Positions 1 through 9,090 are shown, numbered from the stretch's first letter. The stretch is 16,124 bases of DNA from an uncultured Clostridiaceae bacterium (GCA_958402495.1 CATXTS010000033.1:1-16124), one strand, 5' to 3'. Translations and numbers: made by a program. The notes: generated from the letters alone by a model not told the origin.

Positions 1-1
1 A

Positions 2-874
2 AATAGTTGTGACAAAGTATTTGTTAGTAAAAAACAATTTATACAAATGCAAGAAAAAGGAATGATTGCAGGAACTTTTGAAATGTTAGGGTATTGGTAT
101 GGTTATGAGACTGAAAAATTAAAGTCAGATAATCTGTACATAACAGAAGTACAATATAATCAAATAGATAGTTTTAGACAGGCTGCTCAGGATAGTTTTT
201 TAATCTATTTAATGCCATCAGATTTAGAAATTCCGAAAGGTAAATTAAAATTAAGAGGACTACCTAAGGAAATCGAGGAAGCTAGACTTACCGACATTGA
301 TAATCATATAAGCGAATTTTATGAGAGAAATTTAGCACATAAATATGATTGTGTTTTAGCAAATGACTATTCAGAAGAAACTTTAAAGCATGTCTTTGAT
401 ATACTTGGTCATTTGTTGGAAAAAAATAAGGCTATGAAAGCAGTTGCTTGTTTGGTAATAGATGAAAATGGGAATGTGTTGGTGAGAAAGAAAGAGAAAG
501 ATTCGGATAAAGTTAGTATATTTTCTGCAATTGTAAAAGAAAAAGAGGCTCCTATGCAATCTGTTTTAAAAACGATACCAGGTTTAAAACCAGAAGAAAT
601 AGTAGATAGAATGGATAAACTTGTCTCTTTGGATACAAAAAGTAGTGATAGAAAAGTAAAAATTGATGTATATTCTTTAGAGATAAAGGAAGAAGAAAAG
701 GATATTTTAGAGCAACATTGTAAAGTATCTGGGATTTCATTAGAGGAATTTTTAGAAAAACTACAAATGGGAAAAACAACATTTCCTAAAGCAAAATATG
801 ATAAAGAAGTAAATGGTATTAAAGAGGCACTATTGATAAAGAAGAGAGTGTCCCATAGAGAAGTTGAATATTAA
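2..874 (+). CDS. Guanylate-kinase-like protein with degenerate Nudix-like C-terminal domain (5' partial)
   Basis: The reading frame is open to the left edge of the window, so the first internal ATG (47) is not the real start. The 290 residues visible are the C-terminal part of a longer protein. The segment from about residue 5 to 145 follows the guanylate kinase core: a VFVSKKQF..M..KG stretch, a GYWYG motif, a hydrophobic strand ending in MPSD, an LRG lid-like motif and a YDCVLANDYSEET stretch matching the family's 'D.(I/V)VND' end. The P-loop would lie off the window. Two positions that I recall as nucleotide-binding in true guanylate kinases look replaced (the FxE before GNYYG, and the DID strand), so substrate use is uncertain. 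Residues about 146-225 resemble a Nudix fold start (ACLVIDENGNVLVRKKEK), but the Nudix-box glutamates are absent. The function is not known to me. A strong terminator follows, so this is the last gene of its transcript. Confidence 0.75.
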   Translation, partial: NSCDKVFVSKKQFIQMQEKGMIAGTFEMLGYWYGYETEKLKSDNLYITEVQYNQIDSFRQAAQDSFLIYLMPSDLEIPKGKLKLRGLPKEIEEARLTDIDNHISEFYERNLAHKYDCVLANDYSEETLKHVFDILGHLLEKNKAMKAVACLVIDENGNVLVRKKEKDSDKVSIFSAIVKEKEAPMQSVLKTIPGLKPEEIVDRMDKLVSLDTKSSDRKVKIDVYSLEIKEEEKDILEQHCKVSGISLEEFLEKLQMGKTTFPKAKYDKEVNGIKEALLIKKRVSHREVEY

Positions 875-915
875 AATAAAAAAACAAGTAAGTATTTGTG
901 AAAATAGTTTACAGG

Positions 916-967
916 AACGATATAACATTTTCAAGTGAAATAGAAAATGTTATATCGTTTTTCTTTT
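916..967 (+). terminator. Rho-independent terminator after the guanylate-kinase-like gene
   Basis: A perfect 17-bp inverted repeat, AACGATATAACATTTTC (916-932) and its complement (943-959), closes a 10-nt loop. It runs straight into a T-rich tract (TTTTTCTTTT). It lies 41 bp past the stop codon of the upstream gene and separates that gene from the ftsK operon. Confidence 0.88.
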
Positions 968-1033
968 CTAAAGAAAAAGAGTAATAAGGTAAGATTCTAA
1001 GCAAATCCATTTTTGTGAAATTTATGAAAACAG

Positions 1034-1062
1034 TTGCAAAACCTAAGGTAGAATGATAAAAT
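1034..1062 (+). promoter_or_regulatory. Candidate sigma-A promoter of the ftsK operon
   Basis: A -35-like TTGCAA (1034-1039) and a -10-like TAAAAT (1057-1062) are separated by exactly 17 nt. They lie between the upstream terminator and the ftsK start, about 55 nt before the start codon. The position and spacing are what one expects. The call rests on two hexamers only. Confidence 0.5.
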
Positions 1063-1116
1063 AGAAGCGGATAAATAGAGAAGAGTCCATAGCGAACAAA
1101 GGAAGGAAGCGTGAAA

Positions 1117-3558
1117 ATGGCAAAGGCAAAAAGAGGAAGAAAAAAACAGCCAAAAGTAAGCATAGATATAGCGGTAGTCGTTATGCTAATTATGAGTGTA
1201 CTATTAATGGTGTTAATATATACAAAATCAGGATTTTTAGGAGAAACATTAAGCCCTATGTTGGGTGGTATTATGGGGGCTATTAAATATATTATTCCAA
1301 TAGGTACTTTTGCTATAGCCATCTACTTAGCCTATGATAAAAAAGATTATCTTTATACAAAATTAATGCAATATGCTATCTTTTTAATCTGTGTTAGTGT
1401 GGTAATGAGTGTTTATCAAATTTCTACAGGACATATCACTATGTCAGAGGATATAGGAAATATGGCAGAACAGGCATATTATTTAGGGGAAAGAGATATT
1501 GGTGGAGGCGTTATTGGAACCGTAATTGCAGCACCACTCATTAATTTATTAGGTAGTTTAGGAACCGTTATCTTAGCAGTAGGTGTTGCTACCATTTTAT
1601 TGGTATTTATGTTTGCAATTAAGCCATCAGAGATAATTGCCAATATCGTAGACTTTATAGTACAAAGAAGAGAAGATAAAAAGGCTTTACGTGAAGAAGA
1701 AAGAAAAAATAATCGCATGGAAACTAGAAAAATGAGAAATGTAGCTAATAGTAGTGAACAAGTGATTATTGAACATAAAGAAACTGCTAGAGAACGTAGA
1801 CAAAGAGAAAAAGAAGAAGCTAAGAGAAAAGCAATGGAACTAGATGAAGAACAACTAACGATTAACTTAAATGGACTTGATGAGGAACATAAAGAAAATG
1901 GAAATGGAAAAAAATTAAAGAAATATGCACATGAAGCAGATGAATTAAATCCATTAGGCTTAGAAAAGAGTATCTCACCAAATGTAATAGAAGCCAATTT
2001 GTTTAAACAAGAAGAAGAAAAGAAAGAAGAAAAAGTAAAAGAAGTTTTAACCTTAGAGCATACCATCGTAGTAGAAGATGAAAATTATGAGTTCCCACCA
2101 ATTGAAATTTTAAGTGAACCTGAAAAGAGAACCTTAAAAGGTGGAAAAAAAGCAGTAACCGATACAGCTACTAGATTACAAAAAACGTTATATAGTTTTG
2201 GCGTTTCTGCAAAGGTAGAAAATGTATCTGTAGGACCAGCCATTACGAGATATGAACTAAAACCAGCAGAAGGCGTACGTGTTAGTAAAATAGCTAATCT
2301 AGCAGATGATATTGCACTAAATTTAGCAGCAGAGAGCATCCGTATAGAAGCACCTATTCCTGGTAAACAGGCAGTTGGTATAGAGGTACCCAATAAAGAA
2401 AATGAAGTGGTACATTTAAGAGAAATTATTGCTACAGAAGAATTCCAAAACCATAAATCAAAACTAGCTTTTGCTTTAGGAAAAGATGTGGCAGGTAAAG
2501 AAGTGGTAACCGATATTGGAAAAATGCCCCATGTGTTAATTGCAGGTGCTACAGGTTCTGGAAAGAGCGTTTGTATTAATACTTTAATCAGTAGTATTAT
2601 TTATAAGGCAAAACCAAGCGAAGTCAAATTAGTCATGGTAGACCCTAAGGTCGTAGAACTTTCTGTTTATAATGGTATTCCTCATCTACTAATTCCAGTT
2701 GTAACAGACCCTAGAAAAGCAGCAGGTGCTCTAGCATGGGCTGTACAAGAAATGGAAAATCGTTATCAAACTTTTGCGGGCAAAGGTGTTAGAGATTTAA
2801 AGGGATATAATGAAGCAATAGAAAAAGGAGATGGATTTGGAAAACTACCACAAATTGTTATTATTATCGACGAGCTTGCCGATTTAATGATGGTTGCTGC
2901 AAAAGATGTGGAAGAGTCTATTTGTCGATTAGCACAAAAAGCAAGAGCAGCGGGCATGCATTTAGTCATTGCTACCCAAAGACCTTCCGTAGATGTTATT
3001 ACCGGTATTATTAAAGCCAATATTCCTTCTAGAATTTCATTTGCGGTTTCTTCACAAGTAGATTCAAGAACCATTTTAGATATGGTAGGTGCAGAAAAAT
3101 TATTAGGTAAAGGAGATATGTTATTTTATCCATCTGGTGCACCAAAACCAACGAGAATTCAAGGTGCTTTTGTATCTGATGGAGAAGTCGAAAAAATTGT
3201 AGACTTCTTAAAAGCTAATGGAGAAGTAACTTATAATGAGGATATTATAGAAAGCATAGAAAATGCGAATAAATCAGATAAAGAACTAGAAACACAAGCA
3301 AATGATGAAGACGATGATACAGACCCATTGCTAATGGAAGCCATAGATGTCGTCGTAGAGACAAAACAAGCATCTACCTCATTTATACAAAGAAGATTTA
3401 AAGTGGGCTATGCACGTGCAGGAAGAATTATTGACCAAATGGAAGAAAGAGGTGTTATTTCTGGTTATCAGGGTAGCAAACCAAGAGAAGTGTTATTATC
3501 TAAAGAAAGATTAGCGGAATTAAAAATGGCCACAACACCAGAAAATATAGAAGAATAA
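1117..3558 (+). CDS. ftsK: DNA translocase FtsK/SpoIIIE
   Basis: This is a membrane-anchored, ATP-driven double-stranded DNA pump that moves chromosomal DNA through a closing division or sporulation septum. With the start at 1117 the protein has 813 residues, a normal length for SpoIIIE-type proteins. The N-terminus is basic, followed by about four hydrophobic segments (about 15-36, 48-72, 82-102, 128-165), then a highly charged linker (about 175-340). The motor domain has Walker A GATGSGKS (477-484) and Walker B IVIIIDE (580-586). The C-terminal gamma winged-helix domain, which recognises DNA orientation sequences, starts near residue 736 (DPLLMEAIDVV) and includes the family pattern TSFIQRRFKVGYARAGRIID. 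The AAGGAAGG ribosome site ends 10 nt before ATG 1117 but only 4 nt before the in-frame GTG at 1111, so 1117 is preferred. It is the first gene of a four-gene operon. SpoIIIE and FtsK cannot be told apart from sequence alone. Confidence 0.96.
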   Translation: MAKAKRGRKKQPKVSIDIAVVVMLIMSVLLMVLIYTKSGFLGETLSPMLGGIMGAIKYIIPIGTFAIAIYLAYDKKDYLYTKLMQYAIFLICVSVVMSVYQISTGHITMSEDIGNMAEQAYYLGERDIGGGVIGTVIAAPLINLLGSLGTVILAVGVATILLVFMFAIKPSEIIANIVDFIVQRREDKKALREEERKNNRMETRKMRNVANSSEQVIIEHKETARERRQREKEEAKRKAMELDEEQLTINLNGLDEEHKENGNGKKLKKYAHEADELNPLGLEKSISPNVIEANLFKQEEEKKEEKVKEVLTLEHTIVVEDENYEFPPIEILSEPEKRTLKGGKKAVTDTATRLQKTLYSFGVSAKVENVSVGPAITRYELKPAEGVRVSKIANLADDIALNLAAESIRIEAPIPGKQAVGIEVPNKENEVVHLREIIATEEFQNHKSKLAFALGKDVAGKEVVTDIGKMPHVLIAGATGSGKSVCINTLISSIIYKAKPSEVKLVMVDPKVVELSVYNGIPHLLIPVVTDPRKAAGALAWAVQEMENRYQTFAGKGVRDLKGYNEAIEKGDGFGKLPQIVIIIDELADLMMVAAKDVEESICRLAQKARAAGMHLVIATQRPSVDVITGIIKANIPSRISFAVSSQVDSRTILDMVGAEKLLGKGDMLFYPSGAPKPTRIQGAFVSDGEVEKIVDFLKANGEVTYNEDIIESIENANKSDKELETQANDEDDDTDPLLMEAIDVVVETKQASTSFIQRRFKVGYARAGRIIDQMEERGVISGYQGSKPREVLLSKERLAELKMATTPENIEE

Positions 3559-3602
3559 AAACATCAAAAGAGGAAAGACTAACACAAAAGAAAGGTAAAC
3601 AA

Positions 3603-5273
3603 ATGGCAAAAGAAGATATTTTTTCTAAAATGAATATCAAAGATTACAATAATCAACTAGAAAAGGTGATAGAAAAGAAGGATTTTTCAGAAAATGTAAA
3701 AAACCTTCTTTTAAGCATGTTATATCGTATAGAAACAGGATATGCAGATTATGAAAAAGTTAAACAAAATGTAGAACCTAAAAAACGATTTGTAGAAAGA
3801 ATCATCAAAATAGTAGAAGAGGATTGCAGACAAATTCAATTGGTAAAATCCATGTCTGAAGAAAGTAAAATTCTAGAAGGAGCAGAATTTCTAGTAGAGC
3901 CAGAACAGGGAAAAATTATCGTGTATCAAAATGAGAGAATGTTATTAGAAGCTTTGCTAGCTTTAAGACAAGAGCCAGTCGAAATAGAAGAAGCATATGC
4001 GCTAATACAACCGGCACTACAAAAGTTTTTACTAGTTGGCAAGCGTATGAACTTTGTAGAAGTATTACGAGATTTTAATGGTTGGTCTTGGGACATTTTA
4101 ACAAAAGAAATGGATAGCTTATCTTACAATGTGGTATATCAAAATATGGTGATTTTATTAGGTAATTACTTTATGCAAAAATGGGGAAAGAAAGAGCCTA
4201 TTTGGCAAGAGGCAGAAGAGATAGAAGAAACCATAGAACAAAATCCGATTAACACCATCTTAAGTAATAAAGAATTTGACCATATTTATGAAGAAGAACC
4301 ACAAATTCATGTTATACAGATGATGAAGCAAGCACTTAGAGAAAATTATGGTGAAAAATTAGCTTTAGATTGGGAAGAAGCCTTTTATCGCTTACTATGT
4401 ATTCTAATGATACAACAAGATGCGAAGGAAAAACAAAATATAGAAGAAGCTAGAAATGAAGCAGTAACTCAATTAGAAGAAATGAAAGATAAGAAGATTT
4501 ATGTAGAGAAACAATCTAATCGAAAGAAAGAATTAGCCTTACAAATTAAACAAATTGATCAGTTATTAAATGATGATTATTTATTAAAAGAAGAATATCG
4601 CACTAGAAATAGTAAACTAGCCAATAAAGATAAAATTTTTAGTATTAGTCATTTAGCCGATAAATTAGAAAAAGAAAGAAATGCTTTATTAGCACAAATA
4701 CAAGAAATTAATCAATCTATTGAACCTAAAAACTTCGTAAAATACAAAGAGGATATACAAAAACAAGTAGATTTTTTTGAAAAATTAGGTCTAGCAGAAG
4801 AAAATAGGCATAAGAATCAACAAGAGGCTTTTATAGACTTACAAAAAATATTTTTAGAGTGCTTTAACTGTAAAATAGATAAGGTAGAAACCAAAAAACA
4901 AATGATTTCCTTATTATATGTTTTTCGTTATTATCTATGGTTACCAGTACAGGAGGGAGCTATAAAAGACATAGAAGCCATTCAAGAATCTTTGCAACAA
5001 GTTAAAAATAAGATTATACAAAAAGCTTGTCAAATGAAGGTACTAACAACGGTTAGTCAACAAGAAAACTTCAATGTAAAAGTAGTATCTACTTTTTTAG
5101 ATACCAAGATTATTACACTTGAGACTATTTTGCTAGTATTAAAATATCAAAAAGAAATTCTAAAAATAGAAATTTATGATGATACCATTCATGAGAAGAC
5201 ACAAGAGATTCCGGTGATAGAAAAGACAGAATTATCTGTCAAATTAAATAAAAAAATAAAATTATTCTCATAA
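3603..5273 (+). CDS. Unrecognised cytosolic coiled-coil protein
   Basis: I do not recognise this 556-residue protein. It has no signal peptide, membrane segment, P-loop or obvious metal-binding cluster. It is predominantly helical: residues 1-200 look like packed helices, a very acidic linker follows (WQEAEEIEETIEQ, about 199-213), and about 275-405 is a heptad-rich coiled coil (KKELALQIKQIDQLL, DKLEKERNALLAQIQEI). A more hydrophobic region (LLYVFRYYLWLPVQEG) and a final helical/strand segment complete it. It begins 44 bp after ftsK and ends 28 bp before the beta-CASP gene, so it is almost certainly cotranscribed. An A-rich GAAAGG ribosome site precedes ATG 3603. The context allows a structural or adaptor role near the translocase or the nuclease, but nothing in the sequence proves it. 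Confidence 0.85.
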   Translation: MAKEDIFSKMNIKDYNNQLEKVIEKKDFSENVKNLLLSMLYRIETGYADYEKVKQNVEPKKRFVERIIKIVEEDCRQIQLVKSMSEESKILEGAEFLVEPEQGKIIVYQNERMLLEALLALRQEPVEIEEAYALIQPALQKFLLVGKRMNFVEVLRDFNGWSWDILTKEMDSLSYNVVYQNMVILLGNYFMQKWGKKEPIWQEAEEIEETIEQNPINTILSNKEFDHIYEEEPQIHVIQMMKQALRENYGEKLALDWEEAFYRLLCILMIQQDAKEKQNIEEARNEAVTQLEEMKDKKIYVEKQSNRKKELALQIKQIDQLLNDDYLLKEEYRTRNSKLANKDKIFSISHLADKLEKERNALLAQIQEINQSIEPKNFVKYKEDIQKQVDFFEKLGLAEENRHKNQQEAFIDLQKIFLECFNCKIDKVETKKQMISLLYVFRYYLWLPVQEGAIKDIEAIQESLQQVKNKIIQKACQMKVLTTVSQQENFNVKVVSTFLDTKIITLETILLVLKYQKEILKIEIYDDTIHEKTQEIPVIEKTELSVKLNKKIKLFS

Positions 5274-5301
5274 GGGACAAAAGAAAAGGAGAGAAAATAA
5301 T

Positions 5302-6957
5302 ATGAAAATCACTTTTTTAGGAGCGACTAAAACGGTAACAGGTTCTAACTTTTTAGTAGAAGCGGCAGGTAAGAAATTTTTAGTAGATTGTGGTATGTAT
5401 CAAGGTGCAGCAGAAGAAGAGTGGGAAAACTCTGCTCCATTTGCCTTTGATGTACAAGAAATTGATTTTGTTTTATTAACCCATGCACATATAGACCATT
5501 CAGGAAGAATTCCTAAATTATATAATGACGGATATCGCCAAAAAATCTATGCAACGAAAGCTACTTGTGATTTATGTTCTATCATGTTACCAGATAGCGG
5601 ACATATTCAAGAAATGGAAATTGAATGGAAAAATAAGAAAAGAAAACGTAAAGGTTTAGCACCAGAACCACCTTTATATACAGCAGAAGATGCTTTAAAA
5701 TGTTTAGAGATATTTGAGCCAGTTTCCTATGACCAAATTATAGATATCGATGAAAATGTACATGTACGTTTTAACGATGCGGGGCATATGTTAGGGTCTG
5801 CTATTATAGAAGTATGGGCAAATGAAGATGGAAAAATGACAAAGGCAGTCTTTACAGGTGATTTGGGAAATAATGATATACCCCTATTATCATCACCTAC
5901 GATGATAGGCGATGCAGATTACTTAGTAATGGAATCTACTTATGGAGGAAGATTACATAACCGAAATGAAGATAAGGCAGAATTATTTTTAGATGTGGTT
6001 TCAGAGACTTTAGACAAAGGTGGGACAGTAGTAATACCCTCCTTTGCAGTCGGTAGAACACAAGAAATCTTATATGAATTAAATCGCTTAAAAGATAGCA
6101 AACAAGATGAAGGTTTTAAAGAAAAGTATCAAACTTTAATGAGAGCAAAAGTCTATGTAGATAGTCCGCTTGCTATTTCTGCAACAGAAGTATTTCGCGA
6201 GAATATGAACTTATTTGATGAGGAAACACAAGATTTAATAAAAAGTGGAGATAATCCACTAGAATTTCCAGGACTAGAATTTACTAGAACAGCAGACGAG
6301 TCTAGAGCTTTAAATGAGAAAAAAGAACCAGCCATTATTATTTCAGCCAGTGGTATGTGTGAAGTAGGAAGAATTAAACATCACTTAAAACATAATTTAT
6401 GGAATCCTAACAGTACCATCCTATTTGTAGGATACCAAGCACCAGGTACTTTAGGAAGAAAAATTGTAGAGGGTGCTAAAACAGTAAAAATCTTTGGAGA
6501 AGAAATTAGTGTAAATGCAAGAATAGAATATATAGAGGGCTATTCTGGTCATGCAGATCAAGAATGGTTATTAAACTTTATCTATTCATTTATAGAAAAA
6601 CCAAAAACCATTTTTTTAGTACATGGAGAACCAGAAGGGCAAGTTGTATTAAAACAAAAGATACAAGGAACCACACAAATACCAGTGATTATACCAGAAT
6701 ATGGGGAAGAATATGAGCTAAAAGAAGAAGTCAATCGTTTGGGTAGAGTCAAAGGCGCTAAAGACCATGAGAAGAAATATATTCGATTAGAAGTATTAGG
6801 CAGAATCCAAACATTAAAAGAGGAATTAGAAGATATGTCACAAATTGTAGAAGATGAAATGTTGCAAGAAGATGCCAAAGATGAAGATATCCAAATTCTA
6901 AATGATAGAATTAAAGAACTAGAACAACAAATTGTAAAAATTGTAGAAGGAAAGTAA
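5302..6957 (+). CDS. Beta-CASP metallo-beta-lactamase-fold nuclease (YSH1/CPSF-like)
   Basis: This is a zinc-dependent hydrolase of the beta-CASP group, whose members act on phosphodiester bonds of RNA or DNA; most bacterial homologues of this type are predicted RNases. The metal-binding motif HAHIDH is at residues 61-66, with further ligands H162 (GHMLGS) and D187 (TGDLG). The beta-CASP cap carries PSFAVGRTQE and the SASGMCEVGR motif. The C-terminal RMMBL part has GYSGHADQ (H417) and VHGEPE (H441). At 551 residues the core is followed by about 75 residues of charged coiled coil (LEVLGRIQTLKEELEDM, NDRIKELEQQI). It lacks the C-terminal domain of RNase J and is closer to the YSH1-like type. 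The ribosome site AAAGGAG lies a normal distance before ATG 5302. It is the third gene of the ftsK operon. Exact substrate unknown. Confidence 0.93.
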   Translation: MKITFLGATKTVTGSNFLVEAAGKKFLVDCGMYQGAAEEEWENSAPFAFDVQEIDFVLLTHAHIDHSGRIPKLYNDGYRQKIYATKATCDLCSIMLPDSGHIQEMEIEWKNKKRKRKGLAPEPPLYTAEDALKCLEIFEPVSYDQIIDIDENVHVRFNDAGHMLGSAIIEVWANEDGKMTKAVFTGDLGNNDIPLLSSPTMIGDADYLVMESTYGGRLHNRNEDKAELFLDVVSETLDKGGTVVIPSFAVGRTQEILYELNRLKDSKQDEGFKEKYQTLMRAKVYVDSPLAISATEVFRENMNLFDEETQDLIKSGDNPLEFPGLEFTRTADESRALNEKKEPAIIISASGMCEVGRIKHHLKHNLWNPNSTILFVGYQAPGTLGRKIVEGAKTVKIFGEEISVNARIEYIEGYSGHADQEWLLNFIYSFIEKPKTIFLVHGEPEGQVVLKQKIQGTTQIPVIIPEYGEEYELKEEVNRLGRVKGAKDHEKKYIRLEVLGRIQTLKEELEDMSQIVEDEMLQEDAKDEDIQILNDRIKELEQQIVKIVEGK

Positions 6958-6969
6958 GAGGGAAAACAA

Positions 6970-9090
6970 ATGAAAAAGAAATACTATAATGATGCTTTGG
7001 TAGGCAATGAGGAAATGGTTGTCAGTTTTAGTAGTAAAGGAGAACTACTAAGACTATTCTATCCGACTAGAGATTGCAGACAATTCGTAGACACGTTGTA
7101 TACAGGGGTTAAAATTAATGATTCTAACCTGATTTATTTACATGACGATAGAAATCATCTTTATGAACAATATTATTCAGAAAATACAAATGTTTTACAT
7201 ACTAAAATAGAAAATACGTACTTTCAATTACAAATGTTACAAACCGATTTTATGAGTATCCATCAAAATGTCTTGATAAAAAAATATACCTTTACCAATC
7301 GAAATACCATACCACTAGATGTTCATTTCTTAGTGTATTCTAAATTATTATCTAGCTTTAATAATATGGTGGGTACCAAAATTCAGAGAAACATATTTAT
7401 GCAATATAGTCATAATTACACCTATGCCATGTTCTCAAAACTACCATTAGAGAGCTATCGACTAAATAATAGCCAAGAGGAAATTCAAAGTGGTATTTTA
7501 CAAGATAAAGATTATATAGGAATGGCAAATGACTCTGCTTTTAGTTTACACGTTGGAATGATAGAACCGGGGGAAACAAAAGAGTTTGAAGTATTTATTT
7601 ATATTAATAATAACCGCGAAAAATATCGTTTTGATGAAATCATAGAAGACATAGAAAATATTAGAAATATTAATACAAATCAAGAATTAGAGAAAACAAA
7701 AAAATATTGGAGAAAATATGTAAAAGAACATGACAGTTTAGGCTTATTAGAGGAATCTAAAGAAGAATGGTGGAAACAAGTATTAGGAAAAAATAAACAG
7801 GAACATGAAGCACAAGAGGAAAATGAGAAGAATCAAAAATTTCCTTCTTTATCCATACCAGAAGGAGAAAATGCGTATTATCAAGTTAGAAAAATTTACA
7901 GTAGAAGTATTCTTCTGTTTCCATTGTTATTAAATAGTAAAACAGGTGGGATATCTGCTGCATTAGAAGTGGATGAAGAAAAAGATAAAAGTGGTAGATA
8001 TTCTTATTGTTGGCCAAGAGATGCCGTCTTTACAGCCAAAGCTTTAGACATCTTAAAAATGACACAGGAAACAGAAAAGTTTTACCAAATCTTTAGTAAG
8101 GGAACACAAAAGGGAAATGGTATGTGGGAACAACGTTTTTATACAGATGGGAGGCTAGCACCTTGTTGGGGCTATCAAATTGATGAAACCGCGAGTATCG
8201 TCTTTGGTGTTTATGTTCATTACTACAACAATAAAAATATACAGTTCTTAAAAAACACCTTAGGAATGTGCCGAAAAGCAATTGAGTTTCTAAAAAAATA
8301 TATCGACTATATTACAAAACAATGTAATGAAAATAGAATGCAAGAAGTCGAAAAAGAAAACTTTGCTAAATTCGAAAGCTATGATTTATGGGAAATGCAC
8401 CAAGGTATTCACTTATACTCTTTATCTGCTATTTATGCTGCTTTTACTTCTATGATACAAATTTATGAAGAACTAGAAAAACAAAAACAGAAAGAAAAAA
8501 GAGTAAAAGAAAAAATAGAAAAAATAGAAAATGTAAAAAACGTAGAAAATGAAATAGCAGAATTAACAGAATATGCAGAGAAGACAAAACAGTATTGCTT
8601 AGAAAACTTAACAGATAAAGAAACAAATACCTTAAAAAGAAGCAATAAAGACGATATTGTAGATATTAGTATACTAGGTGCTGTTAATCCATTTAGAATG
8701 CTAGACCCAAAAGAAAAAATTGTACAAAACACAATAGAAAAAATAGATATGACACTAAGAACCTACACAGGAGGATATCTACGATTTGAAAGAGACAGTT
8801 ACATAGGCGGAAAAAATCCATGGCCAATTGCAACTCTATGGAAAGTTCTATATGACCTACAAATAGGAGAAAAACAAAAAGCAAAACAAAGTTTTGAATT
8901 TATAACTAACACAGCTACTAAACATGGGTATTTAGCAGAACAAATAGACAATGAAAGCAAAACATCCAAATGGGTTATTGGATTAGGATGGTCACATGCT
9001 CTCTATATTATCGTATTATACAGTATTGCACTACGAAACGGCATGAAAAACTTAGGACCAGGTGCAGACAAAAAATTTGGCACACATTAG
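6970..9090 (+). CDS. Glycoside hydrolase family 15 (glucoamylase-like) protein
   Basis: This is an intracellular inverting exo-acting glycosidase of the GH15 family, whose members release glucose from alpha-glucans, dextran or trehalose; which of these is the substrate cannot be read here. There is no signal peptide. Residues 1 to about 290 form the N-terminal beta-sandwich. The (alpha/alpha)6 barrel carries YCWPRDA (WPRD 348-351), the general acid E475 in SYDLWEMHQGIHLYS, FERDSYIGGKNPWP, and the second catalytic glutamate E657 in GYLAEQIDN, followed by GLGWSHALY. Both catalytic residues are therefore present. Two oddities stand out. A Lys/Glu-rich stretch at about 495-530 is encoded by roughly 9-bp imperfect repeats. 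The last 11 residues (696-706) are encoded by sequence resembling the adjacent palindromic repeat. GAGGG, 7 nt before ATG 6970, is the ribosome site; the gene starts 12 bp after the beta-CASP stop and ends the operon. Confidence 0.92.
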   Translation: MKKKYYNDALVGNEEMVVSFSSKGELLRLFYPTRDCRQFVDTLYTGVKINDSNLIYLHDDRNHLYEQYYSENTNVLHTKIENTYFQLQMLQTDFMSIHQNVLIKKYTFTNRNTIPLDVHFLVYSKLLSSFNNMVGTKIQRNIFMQYSHNYTYAMFSKLPLESYRLNNSQEEIQSGILQDKDYIGMANDSAFSLHVGMIEPGETKEFEVFIYINNNREKYRFDEIIEDIENIRNINTNQELEKTKKYWRKYVKEHDSLGLLEESKEEWWKQVLGKNKQEHEAQEENEKNQKFPSLSIPEGENAYYQVRKIYSRSILLFPLLLNSKTGGISAALEVDEEKDKSGRYSYCWPRDAVFTAKALDILKMTQETEKFYQIFSKGTQKGNGMWEQRFYTDGRLAPCWGYQIDETASIVFGVYVHYYNNKNIQFLKNTLGMCRKAIEFLKKYIDYITKQCNENRMQEVEKENFAKFESYDLWEMHQGIHLYSLSAIYAAFTSMIQIYEELEKQKQKEKRVKEKIEKIENVKNVENEIAELTEYAEKTKQYCLENLTDKETNTLKRSNKDDIVDISILGAVNPFRMLDPKEKIVQNTIEKIDMTLRTYTGGYLRFERDSYIGGKNPWPIATLWKVLYDLQIGEKQKAKQSFEFITNTATKHGYLAEQIDNESKTSKWVIGLGWSHALYIIVLYSIALRNGMKNLGPGADKKFGTH
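9055..9090 (+). repeat. Degenerate partial copy of the 48-bp repeat inside the GH15 3' end
   Basis: GGACCAGGTGCAGACAAA (9055-9072) matches the end of repeat B (10082-10104) at 14 of the first 15 bases (GGACCAGGT-C/G-CAGA), followed by a 4-nt gap and then CAAA. Downstream, GGCACAC and GTGTCC (9079-9096) can pair around a loop that holds the TAG stop codon. It lies directly against repeat A, so the two may have been a tandem pair. The assignment is by eye from a short match. Confidence 0.5.

Noticed and set aside
47..49. ATG 47 as start of the first gene
   Set aside because: The frame is open to the left edge and the upstream residues (DKVFVSKKQF) continue the guanylate-kinase-like match, so the gene is 5' truncated by the window.
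1479..2066. Minus-strand open frame of 195 codons within ftsK
   Set aside because: It is a Ser/Phe-rich shadow of the Glu/Lys-rich linker of FtsK, with no family resemblance; the sense frame is a clear gene.
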